From Asaia bogorensis (lineage in GTDB: Bacteria; Pseudomonadota; Alphaproteobacteria; Reyranellales; Reyranellaceae): a stretch of DNA of 45,485 bases. Of the stretch, positions 7,782 to 16,477 are shown in pieces (positions within the stretch are counted from its first letter, which is position 1; every line of letters starts with the position of its first letter). The notes below the pieces were generated by a model, which saw only the letters and a list, made by a program, of their open reading frames with translations, had not been told where the DNA came from and did not search any database. The stretch is from NCBI GenBank assembly GCA_945905835.1, contig CAMDQJ010000016.1, forward strand, positions 1-45,485, in the 5' to 3' direction. A program made the position numbers and the translations under genes.

Positions 7782-8408
7782 ATGCAATACGCCGTATCAG
7801 ACGTTGCCCCCCGAGACCGCTACAAGATGCTTGCGGGCTTCGTACTGCCGCGCCCCATTGCCTGGGTGACGACGCTCGGCCCGACGGGCGTGGTCAATGC
7901 CGCGCCCTACAGCTTCTTCAACGTCTTCTCCGAAGATCCGCCGCTCATCATGTTCTCGGTCAGTCCGCGCCCGGACGGGCTGCTGAAGGACACCTGGGCC
8001 AATATCCAGCGCGACGGCGAATTCGTGGTCAACATGACCGATGAGCCGCTGGCGCGCGCCATGCATGAGTCGAGCGGCGACTTCCCACCGGAGACCGGCG
8101 AGCCCGACTATCTCGGGCTGAAGACCGCGCCCTCGGTTGACATCAAGGTGCCGCGGCTTGCCGATGCACCCTGGGCGCTGGAATGCAGGACCTGGCAGGT
8201 GATCGAGGTCAAGGACAGTCGCAAACTGGTGATCGGCGAGGGCCTACGCTTTTACATCCGCGACGAGCTGTGGGATCCCAAGGCGATGCGTGTCCACATG
8301 GAGCTCTATCACCCGATCGGCCGCATGTTCGCCGACCGCTACTGTCGGACGGACGACCGCGTGGTGTTTCCGGCGGCCGAGGGGCCGAAGGTCAAGGCGG
8401 CGGAGTGA
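7782..8408 (+). CDS. Flavin reductase-like FMN-binding protein
   Basis: A 208-residue protein of the flavin reductase/DIM6-NTAB split-barrel family. Characteristic parts are the opening YKMLAGFVLPRPIAWVTTLG, the NAAPYSFFN strand, LIMFSVSPRPDG, and the C-terminal HPIGRMFADRYCR. Members bind FMN; some reduce free flavin with NAD(P)H for a partner monooxygenase and others have unknown roles. It begins 11 bases after the carbamoylase stop and is the last gene of that operon. No flavin-dependent monooxygenase partner is encoded here, so its part in the pathway is uncertain. Confidence 0.85.
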   Translation: MQYAVSDVAPRDRYKMLAGFVLPRPIAWVTTLGPTGVVNAAPYSFFNVFSEDPPLIMFSVSPRPDGLLKDTWANIQRDGEFVVNMTDEPLARAMHESSGDFPPETGEPDYLGLKTAPSVDIKVPRLADAPWALECRTWQVIEVKDSRKLVIGEGLRFYIRDELWDPKAMRVHMELYHPIGRMFADRYCRTDDRVVFPAAEGPKVKAAE

Positions 8409-8448
8409 CGGGCCGCGCCCGTCATCCCGAGCATTTGCGAGGGATCTC
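8409..8448. repeat. Short intergenic element resembling a dispersed extragenic repeat
   Basis: Between convergent stops lies a stretch with GTCATCCCGAG, GCGAGGGATCT and CTTAAGACC. This matches the style of short dispersed repeats that many proteobacterial genomes carry between genes. Only one copy is in the window, so repeat status rests on resemblance. Confidence 0.3.
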
Positions 8449-9108
8449 TTAAGACCAGCCCAGCCTCGAACGTCCGATCGCCATCGACACGGCGGCCTGC
8501 GAGGGCTCAACTACCGGCAATCCGACATGGCGCTGCAGGCGGTCGCGATACCGCGCCATTCCGGCGCAGCCCATGATCAGGACATCGGCACCGTCCTCGT
8601 CGCGCAGCTCGGCGGCGACTTCGGCCATGCGGGCGAAGGTCGTGGCTTCGTTGGAGAGCTCGACGACGCCGAGCCCGATGGCACGGTCGCCCGCCATGCG
8701 GTCGGCGACGCCCATCTGCCCTACATAGCGCAGGTGGCGCGGGATCGACTTTTTGAGGATCGAAATCACGCCGAAGCGTTGCCCCAGAGTCATTGCGGTC
8801 AGGATGCCGCACTCGGCGATGCCGAGCACCGGCTTGGTCGTGATTTCCCGTGCCGCATGCAGGCCGGGATCGGAGTAGCAGGCGATGACGAAAGCCGCGC
8901 AGTCGTTGTCGCGCTTGCGCACCATGTTGCCGATCGGCGCCACCACGCCCTCGACATGGGCCTGGGTCTCGATGCCGGGCGGACCCTCCTTGAGAGTTAC
9001 GCACTCGATCTCGGGTCCACCCGCCATGCGGAGCGGCGCCATGGCGGCATCGATGCCCTTGGTGACGGTCTCGGTGGAGTTGGGATTGATTACCAGAATA
9101 CGTTCCAT
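8449..9108 (-). CDS. Asp/Glu/hydantoin racemase family protein, probable hydantoin racemase
   Basis: A 219-residue cofactor-independent racemase. The family opening ILVINPNSTE is present, and the two catalytic cysteines are C77 (ACYSDPG) and C181 (MGCAGMA). Hydantoin racemase interconverts the two enantiomers of 5-substituted hydantoins so that a D-specific hydantoinase can consume both. ATG 9108 gives the family N-terminus; 24 codons upstream are open but not supported. The gene faces the hydantoinase operon and is divergent from the amino acid importer with 86 bases between starts, a likely shared control region. Maleate isomerase and aspartate racemase are less likely, given the context. 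Confidence 0.85.
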   Translation of the reverse strand: MERILVINPNSTETVTKGIDAAMAPLRMAGGPEIECVTLKEGPPGIETQAHVEGVVAPIGNMVRKRDNDCAAFVIACYSDPGLHAAREITTKPVLGIAECGILTAMTLGQRFGVISILKKSIPRHLRYVGQMGVADRMAGDRAIGLGVVELSNEATTFARMAEVAAELRDEDGADVLIMGCAGMARYRDRLQRHVGLPVVEPSQAAVSMAIGRSRLGWS

Positions 9109-9194
9109 GTCCAAGAGGATGCCCTCGAAATTGCTATTGAACAATGCCTGATCTAACGTCCGCGGCTGGGGATTTCTCAATGGGAGGACTACAG

Positions 9195-10037
9195 ATGTTT
9201 CAACGCCGCTTTGCCGCGATCGCAGTTGCCGCGCTCTTGTGCGCCGGCCCTGCGTTCGCCCAGAAACCGCCGCTCAAGACCGGCGTCGATGGCACTTTCG
9301 CGCCGCATTCCTTTCCCAAAATGGGTGGCGGCCTCGAAGGCTTCCAGATCGACCTCTTCACCGAGGTTGCCAAGCGCATGGGTCGGGAGATCACCATCGA
9401 CTCCGTGAGTTTCTCGACGCTCATTCCCGGCATGCAGTCCGGCCGCTACGACTTCATCGCCGCGCCCACGACCGTGACCAAGGAGCGGGCGGAGAACATG
9501 CTCTTCACCGCGGGCTATCTGTGGACGGCGTTCCAGTTCGGCATCAAGAAGGGCTCGGAGCCGATCAAGGGTTGGGAAGACCTCAAGGGCAAGATCGTAA
9601 CGGTCAACAAGGGTACGCCGTACCAGACGCTGTCGACGGCGATGGGTGAGAAGCATGGCTTCACCGTACAGGCCTACGACACCCAACCCGACGCTATCCA
9701 GGCTGTGCTGTCGGGCCGCGCCTACGCCACGCTCGGCGGCAACACCGTGATCGTCTACGCCGCCTCGAAGAACCCGCAGTTCGTCGCCGACCTCGAGCTC
9801 AAGGAGACGCGCGCCCACTGGGCCGCCCCGTTCCGCAAGGACAGCGTGGCGATGCGCAACGAGATGCAGGATGTGCTCGACTGCATGAAGAAGGACGGCA
9901 CGATCGTGAAGATGTCGACCAAGTGGTTCGGCAAGGAGCCGCCGGCCGATGGCCTCGAGCGCGTCATCACGCCGGGCTACGGCGTGCCGGACATGCCAGG
10001 TTACGACCCGACGCCGCACGCACTGAAGTGCAATTGA
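9195..10037 (+). CDS. Periplasmic amino acid-type ABC transporter substrate-binding protein
   Basis: A 280-residue family 3 solute-binding protein with a clear signal peptide (MFQRRF, hydrophobic core, AFA before Q). The mature part has the usual order: [59 protein letters not shown], then the second lobe (VTVNKGTPY). It would capture a polar amino acid, opine or carbamoyl/hydantoin-related compound and deliver it to the two permeases below. GGGAGGA lies 6 bases before ATG 9195. It is first in a four-gene importer operon divergent from the racemase. Confidence 0.92.
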   Translation: MFQRRFAAIAVAALLCAGPAFAQKPPLKTGVDGTFAPHSFPKMGGGLEGFQIDLFTEVAKRMGREITIDSVSFSTLIPGMQSGRYDFIAAPTTVTKERAENMLFTAGYLWTAFQFGIKKGSEPIKGWEDLKGKIVTVNKGTPYQTLSTAMGEKHGFTVQAYDTQPDAIQAVLSGRAYATLGGNTVIVYAASKNPQFVADLELKETRAHWAAPFRKDSVAMRNEMQDVLDCMKKDGTIVKMSTKWFGKEPPADGLERVITPGYGVPDMPGYDPTPHALKCN

Positions 10038-10771
10038 CACCTATCGTCGAAGCGCGCGGCATCCACAAGCATTTCGGCACCCTTCATGTCCTGAAGGGTG
10101 TTGATCTCGTGGTCGCGCCGCGCGAGCTGGTGTTCGTCATCGGGCCCTCGGGCTCGGGCAAGTCGACGCTGCTGCGCTGCCTCAACCGGCTGGAGGAACC
10201 GTCCTCCGGCTCTGTCGTTGTCGACGGCATCGACATGCTCGACCCGCGGACCGATATAAACCATGCCCGCCAGCGCATCGGCATGGTGTTCCAGTCCTTC
10301 AACCTCTATCCGCACATGACGGCGCTGGGCAACGTCACGCTCGCGCTGCGCAAGGTCGCGGGCAAGAGCCGCGCCGAGGCCGACGCCATCGGCCGCGCTG
10401 CCCTTGAGCGCGTCGGCCTCGCCGACCGCGCCGAGCACACGCCGGGCCAGCTCTCGGGCGGCCAGCAGCAGCGCGTCGCCATTGCCCGCTCGATCGCACT
10501 CGAACCGCGCGTCATGCTATTCGACGAGCCAACCAGCGCGCTCGATCCCGAACTGGTGGGTTCGGTGCTGGAGGTCATGCGTTCCTTGCGCGAGAGCGGC
10601 ATGACCATGGTGGTGGTCAGTCACGAGATGGGCTTTGCCAGGAACGCCGCCGACCGCGTGCTGTTCATGGACGAAGGCGCCGTCGTCGAAGAGGGTCCGC
10701 CGGCCGCCATCTTCGAGCGCCCGGCGCAGGAGCGCACGCGGGCGTTCATCGGCCAGATCCAGCGGCACTAG
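10028..10771 (+). CDS. Polar amino acid ABC transporter ATP-binding protein (GlnQ/HisP type)
   Basis: A 247-residue ATPase with Walker [10 protein letters not shown] (about 39-47), Q-loop [11 protein letters not shown], signature LSGGQQQR, Walker B VMLFDEP and H-loop VVSHEMGFA. The last motif is the mark of the polar amino acid subfamily. The beginning overlaps the binding-protein gene: GTG 10028 or TTG 10034, and the sequence does not clearly decide between them. Works in the cytoplasm on the permease pair encoded next. Confidence 0.9.
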   Translation: MQLTPIVEARGIHKHFGTLHVLKGVDLVVAPRELVFVIGPSGSGKSTLLRCLNRLEEPSSGSVVVDGIDMLDPRTDINHARQRIGMVFQSFNLYPHMTALGNVTLALRKVAGKSRAEADAIGRAALERVGLADRAEHTPGQLSGGQQQRVAIARSIALEPRVMLFDEPTSALDPELVGSVLEVMRSLRESGMTMVVVSHEMGFARNAADRVLFMDEGAVVEEGPPAAIFERPAQERTRAFIGQIQRH

Positions 10772-10782
10772 ATCGCGGCCGC

Positions 10783-11463
10783 ATGACCAACTGGGACCGC
10801 TTCACTGAGACCTTCTTCAACGCCAAGGTCATGGCCAAGTACTGGCCGGATATTCTCCATGGCGTCGGCGTCACCATCGAGCTGGCGCTACTGGTCATCC
10901 TCTCGGGCTTGCTGACGGGACTTGCGCTCGCCCTGATCCGCAGCCTGGGTTTTCGGCCGATCAACTGGCTGATCATCTTCATCGTCGACCTGTTCCGCGC
11001 GCTGCCGCCGCTGGTCATCATCGTGTTGATCTATTTCGCCCTGCCGGCCGTCGACATCGCGCCCTCAGGCTTCGTCTCGACCTGGCTGTCGCTCGCCCTG
11101 GTACTGATGGCCTTCTCCGAGGAGATCTTCTGGGCCGGCATCACGTCCATTCCCAAGGGCCAATGGGAGGCCTCGCGCTCCACCGGGCTAGGCTACGTCC
11201 AGACGCTGATGAACGTCGTGCTGCCTCAGGCGCTGCGGCTCACCATCCCGCCGCTCACCAACCGCACCATCGCCATCACCAAGGGCACCGCGCTCGGCAC
11301 CGTCGTGGCAGTGTCGGAAATCCTCGGCATGGCCTCCTCGGCGATGTCGAACTCCTACAATCCTTCGCCGCTGATGATGGGTGCGGCGGCCTACCTTGTG
11401 CTGTTCCTGCCCGTCGTGGTGGGCGCGCGCTGGGTCGAAACCAAGTTCGCCTGGAAGCGCTGA
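10783..11463 (+). CDS. Amino acid ABC transporter permease, subunit 1
   Basis: A 226-residue inner-membrane protein of the HisM/GlnP type. After an amphipathic start there is GVGVTIELALLVILSGLLTG, then about five membrane segments, and the EAA loop EASRSTGLGYVQTLMNVVLPQ, which docks on the ATPase. It follows the ATPase by 11 bases and pairs with the similar permease encoded next, as is normal for heterodimeric amino acid importers. Confidence 0.9.
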   Translation: MTNWDRFTETFFNAKVMAKYWPDILHGVGVTIELALLVILSGLLTGLALALIRSLGFRPINWLIIFIVDLFRALPPLVIIVLIYFALPAVDIAPSGFVSTWLSLALVLMAFSEEIFWAGITSIPKGQWEASRSTGLGYVQTLMNVVLPQALRLTIPPLTNRTIAITKGTALGTVVAVSEILGMASSAMSNSYNPSPLMMGAAAYLVLFLPVVVGARWVETKFAWKR

Positions 11464-11473
11464 GGGCGAAGCG

Positions 11474-12139
11474 ATGATCCAGACTTTCTTCAATCCCGAG
11501 ATCATCGCCGCCTCCTGGCCGATCGTGGTCGCCGGCCTTTTGAACACCGTGCTGCTGTCGTTGATCGTGGTGCCGCTCGGCCTGACCGGCGGGCTGTTCC
11601 TGGCACTGTTGGCCAGCGTCAAGAACCCTCTGGTGCGCTGGCCGCTGATGGCCTGGGTCGATTTCTTCCGTGCCTTTCCGCCGCTGGTGCTGCTGGTGCT
11701 GCTGTTCGCCGGCCTGCCGTTCGCCGGGCTGGAGCTGGGCGGCTTCGCCTGCGTGGCCATCGCCTTCTTCCTCAACACCGGCGCCTATTACGGCGAAATC
11801 CTGAGAGCTGGCATCGATTCCGTCCCCGGCGGTCAGATCGAGGCCGCGCGCTCGACGGGGCTCAGCCGCCTGCAGGCCATGGCCTACGTCGTGCTGCCCC
11901 AGGCGGTGCGCAACGTCCTGCCCGACCTGATGTCCAACACACTCGAAGTGGTGAAGCTCACCTCGCTCGGCAGCGTCGTCGCCGTGCCCGAACTGCTCTA
12001 CCAGGCGCGGCAGGCGCAGAGCGTGACCTACAATCCGACGCCGATCGTGGTCGCGGCAATCATCTACTTCCTGATGCTATGGCCGCTCGTGCGGCTGTTG
12101 AGCCGGCTGGAGAACCGGGCGCTGGCGAGCCGGCGCTAA
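11474..12139 (+). CDS. Amino acid ABC transporter permease, subunit 2
   Basis: A 221-residue membrane protein of the same family as its upstream neighbour. It has GLLNTVLLSLIVVPLGLTGG near the start, DFFRAFPPLVLLVLL, and the EAA loop EAARSTGLSRLQAMAYVVLPQ. ATG 11474 comes 10 bases after the first permease stop. It completes the importer. No hydantoin-specific NCS1 permease is present, so this ABC system may be the uptake route for the cluster, but its substrate is not proven. Confidence 0.9.
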   Translation: MIQTFFNPEIIAASWPIVVAGLLNTVLLSLIVVPLGLTGGLFLALLASVKNPLVRWPLMAWVDFFRAFPPLVLLVLLFAGLPFAGLELGGFACVAIAFFLNTGAYYGEILRAGIDSVPGGQIEAARSTGLSRLQAMAYVVLPQAVRNVLPDLMSNTLEVVKLTSLGSVVAVPELLYQARQAQSVTYNPTPIVVAAIIYFLMLWPLVRLLSRLENRALASRR

Positions 12140-12218
12140 GTCGTCCTTGGACCTTCGACCTGAAATCCCATAGCCTGCCGGCAACGGCGACATGGACCGC
12201 CTTGTTGGAGGAACGCTC

Positions 12219-13184
12219 ATGCATCCGCTTATTCGTTTGGCTGCGGCCCTTTTGCTTGCGCTCGTCGCGGGCCCGGTGGCCGCACAAACCACCTGGCCCG
12301 AAAAGCCGGTAAAGCTGATCGTCGGCTTCACCGCCGGCAGCGCCACCGACGTCACCGCCCGCCTGTTCGCCCAGAAATTCACCGAGGCCTGGGGCCAGTC
12401 CGTCATCGTCGAGAACATCGCCGGCAATTCCGGCGCCATCGGCACCGACCGCGTCGCCAAGGCCGCCCCCGACGGCTACACGCTGATGTGGTCGGGCAAT
12501 GCCGCCATCACCATCCTGCCCAACCTGCAGCCGCTGCCGTTCGATCCGGTGCGCGACTTCGCGCATATTTCCACGTCGCTCGTCATGCCCAGCATCATGG
12601 CCGTCAACAACGACCTCGCCGTCAAGTCGATCGGCGACCTGATCGCGATGGCCAAGGCGCAGCCCGGCAAGCTGTCCTATGGCACGCCCGGTGTCGGCAC
12701 GCCGCAGCATGTCGCCACCGAGCTGTTCGCCCATCTTGCCGGCATCAGGATGGAGCACATCCCCTATCGCGGCGCCAATTTCATAGACACGCTGAGCGGT
12801 GTCGTGCCCGTCGCGGTCCAGAATGCCGGTTCGATGCTGCCGATGGTGCGCGCCGGCCGTCTGCGCAGCATCGGCATCACCTCGCTCAAGCGTTCGCCCA
12901 ATGCGCCAGAGCTGCAGACCTTCGTCGAGGCGGGCTTCCCCGGCTTCGAGGCGACCTCGTGGTTCGCGCTGCTGGCGCCCGCCGGCACGCCGCAGCCGAT
13001 TTTGGACAAGGTGCGCGCCGAATCGCTGAAGGTGCTGGCCGATCCCGAGATGGTGAAGCGGTTTGCCGACATGGGCCTCGACACGGTCGGCAGCACGGGG
13101 GCGGAGACCAAGGCCGCAATCGTCAACGATATTCCAAAATGGGGCAAGGTCATCAAGGACGCTGGGATAAAGCCCTCGAACTAA
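12219..13184 (+). CDS. Bug-type (TctC-like) periplasmic solute-binding protein
   Basis: A 321-residue protein of the Bug/tripartite tricarboxylate receptor family. Signal peptide MHPLIRLAAALLLALVAGPVAA precedes TWPEKPVKLIVGFTAGSATDV, and the family motifs VENIAGNSGAIGTDRVAKAAPDGYT, YGTPGVGTPQHV and HIPYRGA are all present. These proteins bind carboxylates or other small organics. ATG 12219 has TTGGAGGA just upstream; an earlier ATG at 12192 lacks a site. No TctA/TctB membrane partners follow. Instead a decayed ABC system lies downstream, so this is an orphan receptor, as is common for Bug proteins. Confidence 0.9.
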   Translation: MHPLIRLAAALLLALVAGPVAAQTTWPEKPVKLIVGFTAGSATDVTARLFAQKFTEAWGQSVIVENIAGNSGAIGTDRVAKAAPDGYTLMWSGNAAITILPNLQPLPFDPVRDFAHISTSLVMPSIMAVNNDLAVKSIGDLIAMAKAQPGKLSYGTPGVGTPQHVATELFAHLAGIRMEHIPYRGANFIDTLSGVVPVAVQNAGSMLPMVRAGRLRSIGITSLKRSPNAPELQTFVEAGFPGFEATSWFALLAPAGTPQPILDKVRAESLKVLADPEMVKRFADMGLDTVGSTGAETKAAIVNDIPKWGKVIKDAGIKPSN

Positions 13185-13239
13185 AGGTCCTACTCTTTCA
13201 TGGCTTCTGTCCCCTGCTAGGGGGAGAGGAGTATGAAGG

Positions 13240-13755
13240 CGCCATGGCACCGATCTGCCGCTGCGCATGATGCGCAGGATGGATTCGGCCAACACCGACA
13301 AGGCGGCAGCACTCCTCAAGCTGGTTGACCTCAACGGGTTCGAGAGCAAGTCGCCGCAAGAATTGTCGGGCGGCATGCAGCAGTGTGTCGCGATCTGCCG
13401 GGCGCTGGTCTACGATCCGGACATTCTTCTGATGGACGAGCCGTTCGGCGCGCTCGACGCGCTCACCCGGGAGGAAATGACGCTGGAGCTGCTGCGCACC
13501 TGGGAAGGGCGGCCCAAGACCGTGCTGTTCGTCACGCATTCCATTACCGAGGCCGTCGTTCTGGCGGACCGGGTTGTCGTGATGTCGCCGCGTCCCGGTC
13601 GCATCGCCGAAATCATCGAAGTGAAATAGGCACGACCGCGCAGCTTCCACGTCGAGGGTGGCGCCGTGTTCCACGATGCCAGCCGCCGCATCCGTCAACT
13701 CATCTTCGGGCAACGCCATGTCAGTGCAGGCCGCGCCGCCGCTTGAGAAACCCCG
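13240..13755 (+). pseudogene. Decayed NitT/TauT-type ABC transporter ATPase (5' truncated, in-frame TAG)
   Basis: The readable part has the signature LSGGMQQ, Walker B ILLMDEPFGALDALT, H-loop VTHSITEAV and DRVVVMSPRPGRIAEI, typical of nitrate/sulfonate/pyrimidine-type importers. Walker A and roughly the first 100 residues are missing: homology begins abruptly around 13250. After VK a TAG (13627-13629) interrupts the frame, which otherwise continues with family-like sequence (ARPRSFHVEGG, FHDASRRIRQLIFG) to about 13745. It cannot bind ATP normally and is a remnant. Confidence 0.8.
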
Positions 13756-14470
13756 CAAGCCACCGTCTGCCGCGCTCTATGAGGTGGTGGTGCCGCTGCT
13801 TGCCACGGGAGTGGCTTTCCTCGCCTGGGAGGCGATCTGCCAGGGCTTCAAGGTGCCGGGCTATCTCGTACCCACACCGTCCGACATCGGGAAGGACACG
13901 ATGGCGATCGGGCCGCCGGTGTTCGGCCATTTCCTCGCCACCTCAAGACCGTCATGCTGGGCTTCGGGCCTTCTCGATCCTGATCAGCCTGCCACTGGCG
14001 GTCCTGCTCACGGCCTCGCCGGCGGCCGCCTCGGCGGTCTATCTGTTCCTGGTGTGGAGGCAGTCGGTGCCCAAGGTGGCGCTGGCGCCCATTCTGGTCG
14101 TGGTTCTGGGATCCAACTAAGTGCCGCGGGTGGTGATCACGGCGCTGGTCGCCTTCTTCCCACTGGTGATCTCGAGCGCCACAGGCCTGATGTCGGTGCC
14201 CCCCGAGTTGATCGAGCTCAGCCGCGCCTACCGCGCCTCGAAATGGAGCGAGCTGTGGCGCATCCGGCTGCCCTACGCGATTCGCTTCATCTTCGTCGGC
14301 CTCGGCTTTCTCACTTTGACCGCGACCGCCTTCTTCAAGGTGCCGGTGACCTTCGGCACCCTGATTATTTTGTCGATCATGGGCGTCGTGCTATTCCAGA
14401 TCGTGGTGATCGCCGAACGGGTCTTCTTCCCGTGGTTAGAGCAACGTAACGCCGGCTTCCTAGAACAGAG
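13718..14470 (+). pseudogene. Decayed NitT/TauT-type ABC permease (two frameshifts and a TAA)
   Basis: Homology to an ABC permease runs through three frames. The start (MSVQAAPPLEKP, then VVPLLATGVAFLAWEAICQ and VPTPSDI) shifts near 13940 to LKTVMLGFG, then near 13970 to SILISLPLAVLL. The same frame meets TAA at 14118-14120 and continues with VPRVVITALVAFFPLVIS and the EAA-like ELIELSRAYRASKWSELWRIRLP. Its natural stop is lost, so the frame runs into the next gene; a TAG at the expected end is visible one frame over. Clearly non-functional and once partnered with the ATPase remnant upstream. Confidence 0.85.
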
Positions 14471-14477
14471 GACTCCC

Positions 14478-16019
14478 ATGGCAAAGGCGCCAATGACGAT
14501 CATTCGCGGCGGGCGCGTGCTCGACATTCGCGGCCACTCAGCACCCAAGGCCGACATCCTGGTGCAGGGCGACACCATCGCCGAGATCGGCCGGCCGGGC
14601 ATGCCGGCGCCTCCGCATGCCGCCGTGATCGATGCCAAGAACCGCCTGCTGCATCCCGGCCTCATAAACGGCCACACCCACAGCCACGGCAACCTCGCCA
14701 AGGGGCTGGCCGATCGGCAGACGCTCGAGCTGCTGCTGACGGCGGGCCCCTGGATGACCGGCAACCGCACGCTCGAGGACAAGTACCTGTCGAGCCTGAT
14801 CGGGGCCGCCGAGATGGTGCTGAAGGGCTGCACCGCCTGCTACGACCTGTCGGGCGAGTTTCCCATGCCGTCGGCCGAGGGGCTGGCGGCGATCGGCCAG
14901 GCCTATGCCGATGTCGGCATGCGTGCCGTGCTGGCGCCGATGGTGGCGGATCTGTCGTTCTACGAAGCTATTCCGGGCCTGATGGAGCGCCTGCCCAAGG
15001 GCCTGCAGAAGGACGTCGAGGCATTGCGGCCTGCCGGCTACAAGGCGAGCGTCGGCCAGATGAAGAAGGCTCTGCACGGCTGGAAGCTCGACGGTAAGGG
15101 CGTGACGCTCGCGGTGGCACCGACCATTCCGCACCATTGCAGCCGCGAATTCCTGCTCGCCTGCCTGAAACTTTCCAAGGATTACGACACCGGCTTGCAT
15201 ACCCATGTCGCCGAATCGAAGGTCCAGGTGGTCGCAGGTTACGAACTCTACGGCTCGACGCTCACGGCCTACATGGATTCGCTGGGCATGGTCGGACCCA
15301 ACTTCACCGTGGCGCACGGCGTGTAACTCGACGGCGACGACATGAATCTTCTAGGCGATAAGGGCTCCTCGGTGTCGCACAACCCCGGCTCCAACATGAA
15401 GCTGGGCAACGGCATCGCCGACATGCGCGGCATGCTCAACGCCAAGGTCAATGTCGGCATCGGCACCGACGGCGCCTCGTGCTCGGTCAATCAGAACATG
15501 TACGAGAATTTGCGGCTGGCCTCGATGGTGTCGAAAGTGCAGGGGCCGGAATGGCAGCGCTGGATCACCACCGACGAGGTACTGGAGGCCGCGACCGTCG
15601 GCAGCGCGCGCGCGCTCGGGCTCGGCGACAAGATCGGCAAGATCGCCAAGGGTTTTAAGGCCGACATCGTCTTCCTCGACCTCAACCATGTGAACTGGAT
15701 CCCGTGCAACGATCCGACCAACCAGCTCGTGCATACCGAGGACGGCTCGGCGGTGCATTCGGTGATGATCGGCGGGCGCATGGCGGTTGAGAACCACAAG
15801 CTCCTGACCGTCGACCTCGCCGATCTCGCGGCCAAGGCCGAGAAGTCACGCGAGCGGCTGGAGAAGGCGCGCAAGCCTGCCAAGGGGCTCTACGACAAGC
15901 TGGAAAAGATCGTCGGCACCTTCTGCCCTGGCCTCGCCCAGCAGCCGTTGCACATCGACCGCTTTGGCGGCTCGCATTATCACTACGGGCGCGACGGCGG
16001 CCACGGCCACGCCCGCTGA
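14478..16019 (+). pseudogene. TRZ/ATZ-type amidohydrolase interrupted by TAA
   Basis: A 513-codon amidohydrolase frame with one TAA at 15324-15326. Before it are the small domain, the metal motif NGHTHSHGN, PTIPHHCS, HTHVAES and AHGV; after it come LDGDDM, SHNPGSN, the catalytic-Asp motif GTDGASCSVNQNMYENL and the C-terminal barrel end with KGFKADIVFLDL. AGAGGA precedes ATG 14478. Trp or Tyr is the usual residue at the TAA site, and TAA is not a known recoding codon here. The second half has internal ATG codons but could not form an active enzyme alone. It was probably the catabolic partner of the decayed importer upstream. Confidence 0.8.
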
Positions 16020-16021
16020 TA

Positions 16022-16475
16022 TCACATCACCGGAACGCCGATCAGCATCGGGTGCAACCAGAACATCACGACGTAGGCTAGCGTGCCGCTGGCGAGCGCG
16101 ATCACATCGCTTCGGGTGAAGCCCGCGACAGGTGCCGCGCCTGGATCGCCACGGCGCTTGACGGCGATACGGTCGTAGACCGCCCAGGCGGGCAACGTTC
16201 CGAACAGGATCAGCGAGCCGAGGTCGCCGTTCACCAGCAGATGGGCGAGCGCCCAGACCTTAACACCGACCAGCATGGGATAGCGCAGCGCTGATTTGAT
16301 CCGGCCGGGAGGGGAGTAGGCGGCGGCGAGCGCCACGAAAGCAACCCACAGCAGCGCCAGGGCCACGGGATTAAGTACGGCCGGCGGATTCCAGACTTGG
16401 ATGTAACCGGCACCGCGGTAGCGGCCGAATCCCCAAACGATGAGCACCAGCCCAACGGGCGAGGAGGGTGGTGAA
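16022..16475 (-). pseudogene. NnrU-like membrane protein, 5' truncated
   Basis: The homologous segment (GLVLIVWGFGRYRG, then VWNPPAV, RIKSALRYPMLVGVKVWALAHLLVNGD, WAVYDRIAVKRRGDP) matches the NnrU/isoprenylcysteine-methyltransferase-like membrane family. Intact members have about 50 more residues before it, including the first membrane helix. Here the frame abuts the isochorismatase stop with no room for them. The ATG-like start at 16447 gives 141 residues. It may be a remnant or a shortened form; truncation is the better reading. Confidence 0.6.
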
Positions 16476-16477
16476 CC

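Noticed and set aside
9109..9194. Promoter pair between the divergent racemase and binding-protein genes
   Set aside because: A control region is likely, but the -35/-10 matches I could find are too weak to place.
13195..13235. Small inverted repeat CCCCTGCTAGGGG after the Bug receptor as a terminator
   Set aside because: The stem is only about five pairs and no T-run follows.
13627..13629. TAG in the ABC ATPase remnant as a pyrrolysine codon
   Set aside because: Pyrrolysine use is confined to other lineages, and the gene is already truncated at its 5' end.
15324..15326. TAA in the amidohydrolase as a possible recoded codon
   Set aside because: TAA is not used for Sec or Pyl, no stem-loop of note follows, and adjacent genes are also broken, so simple loss of function fits.
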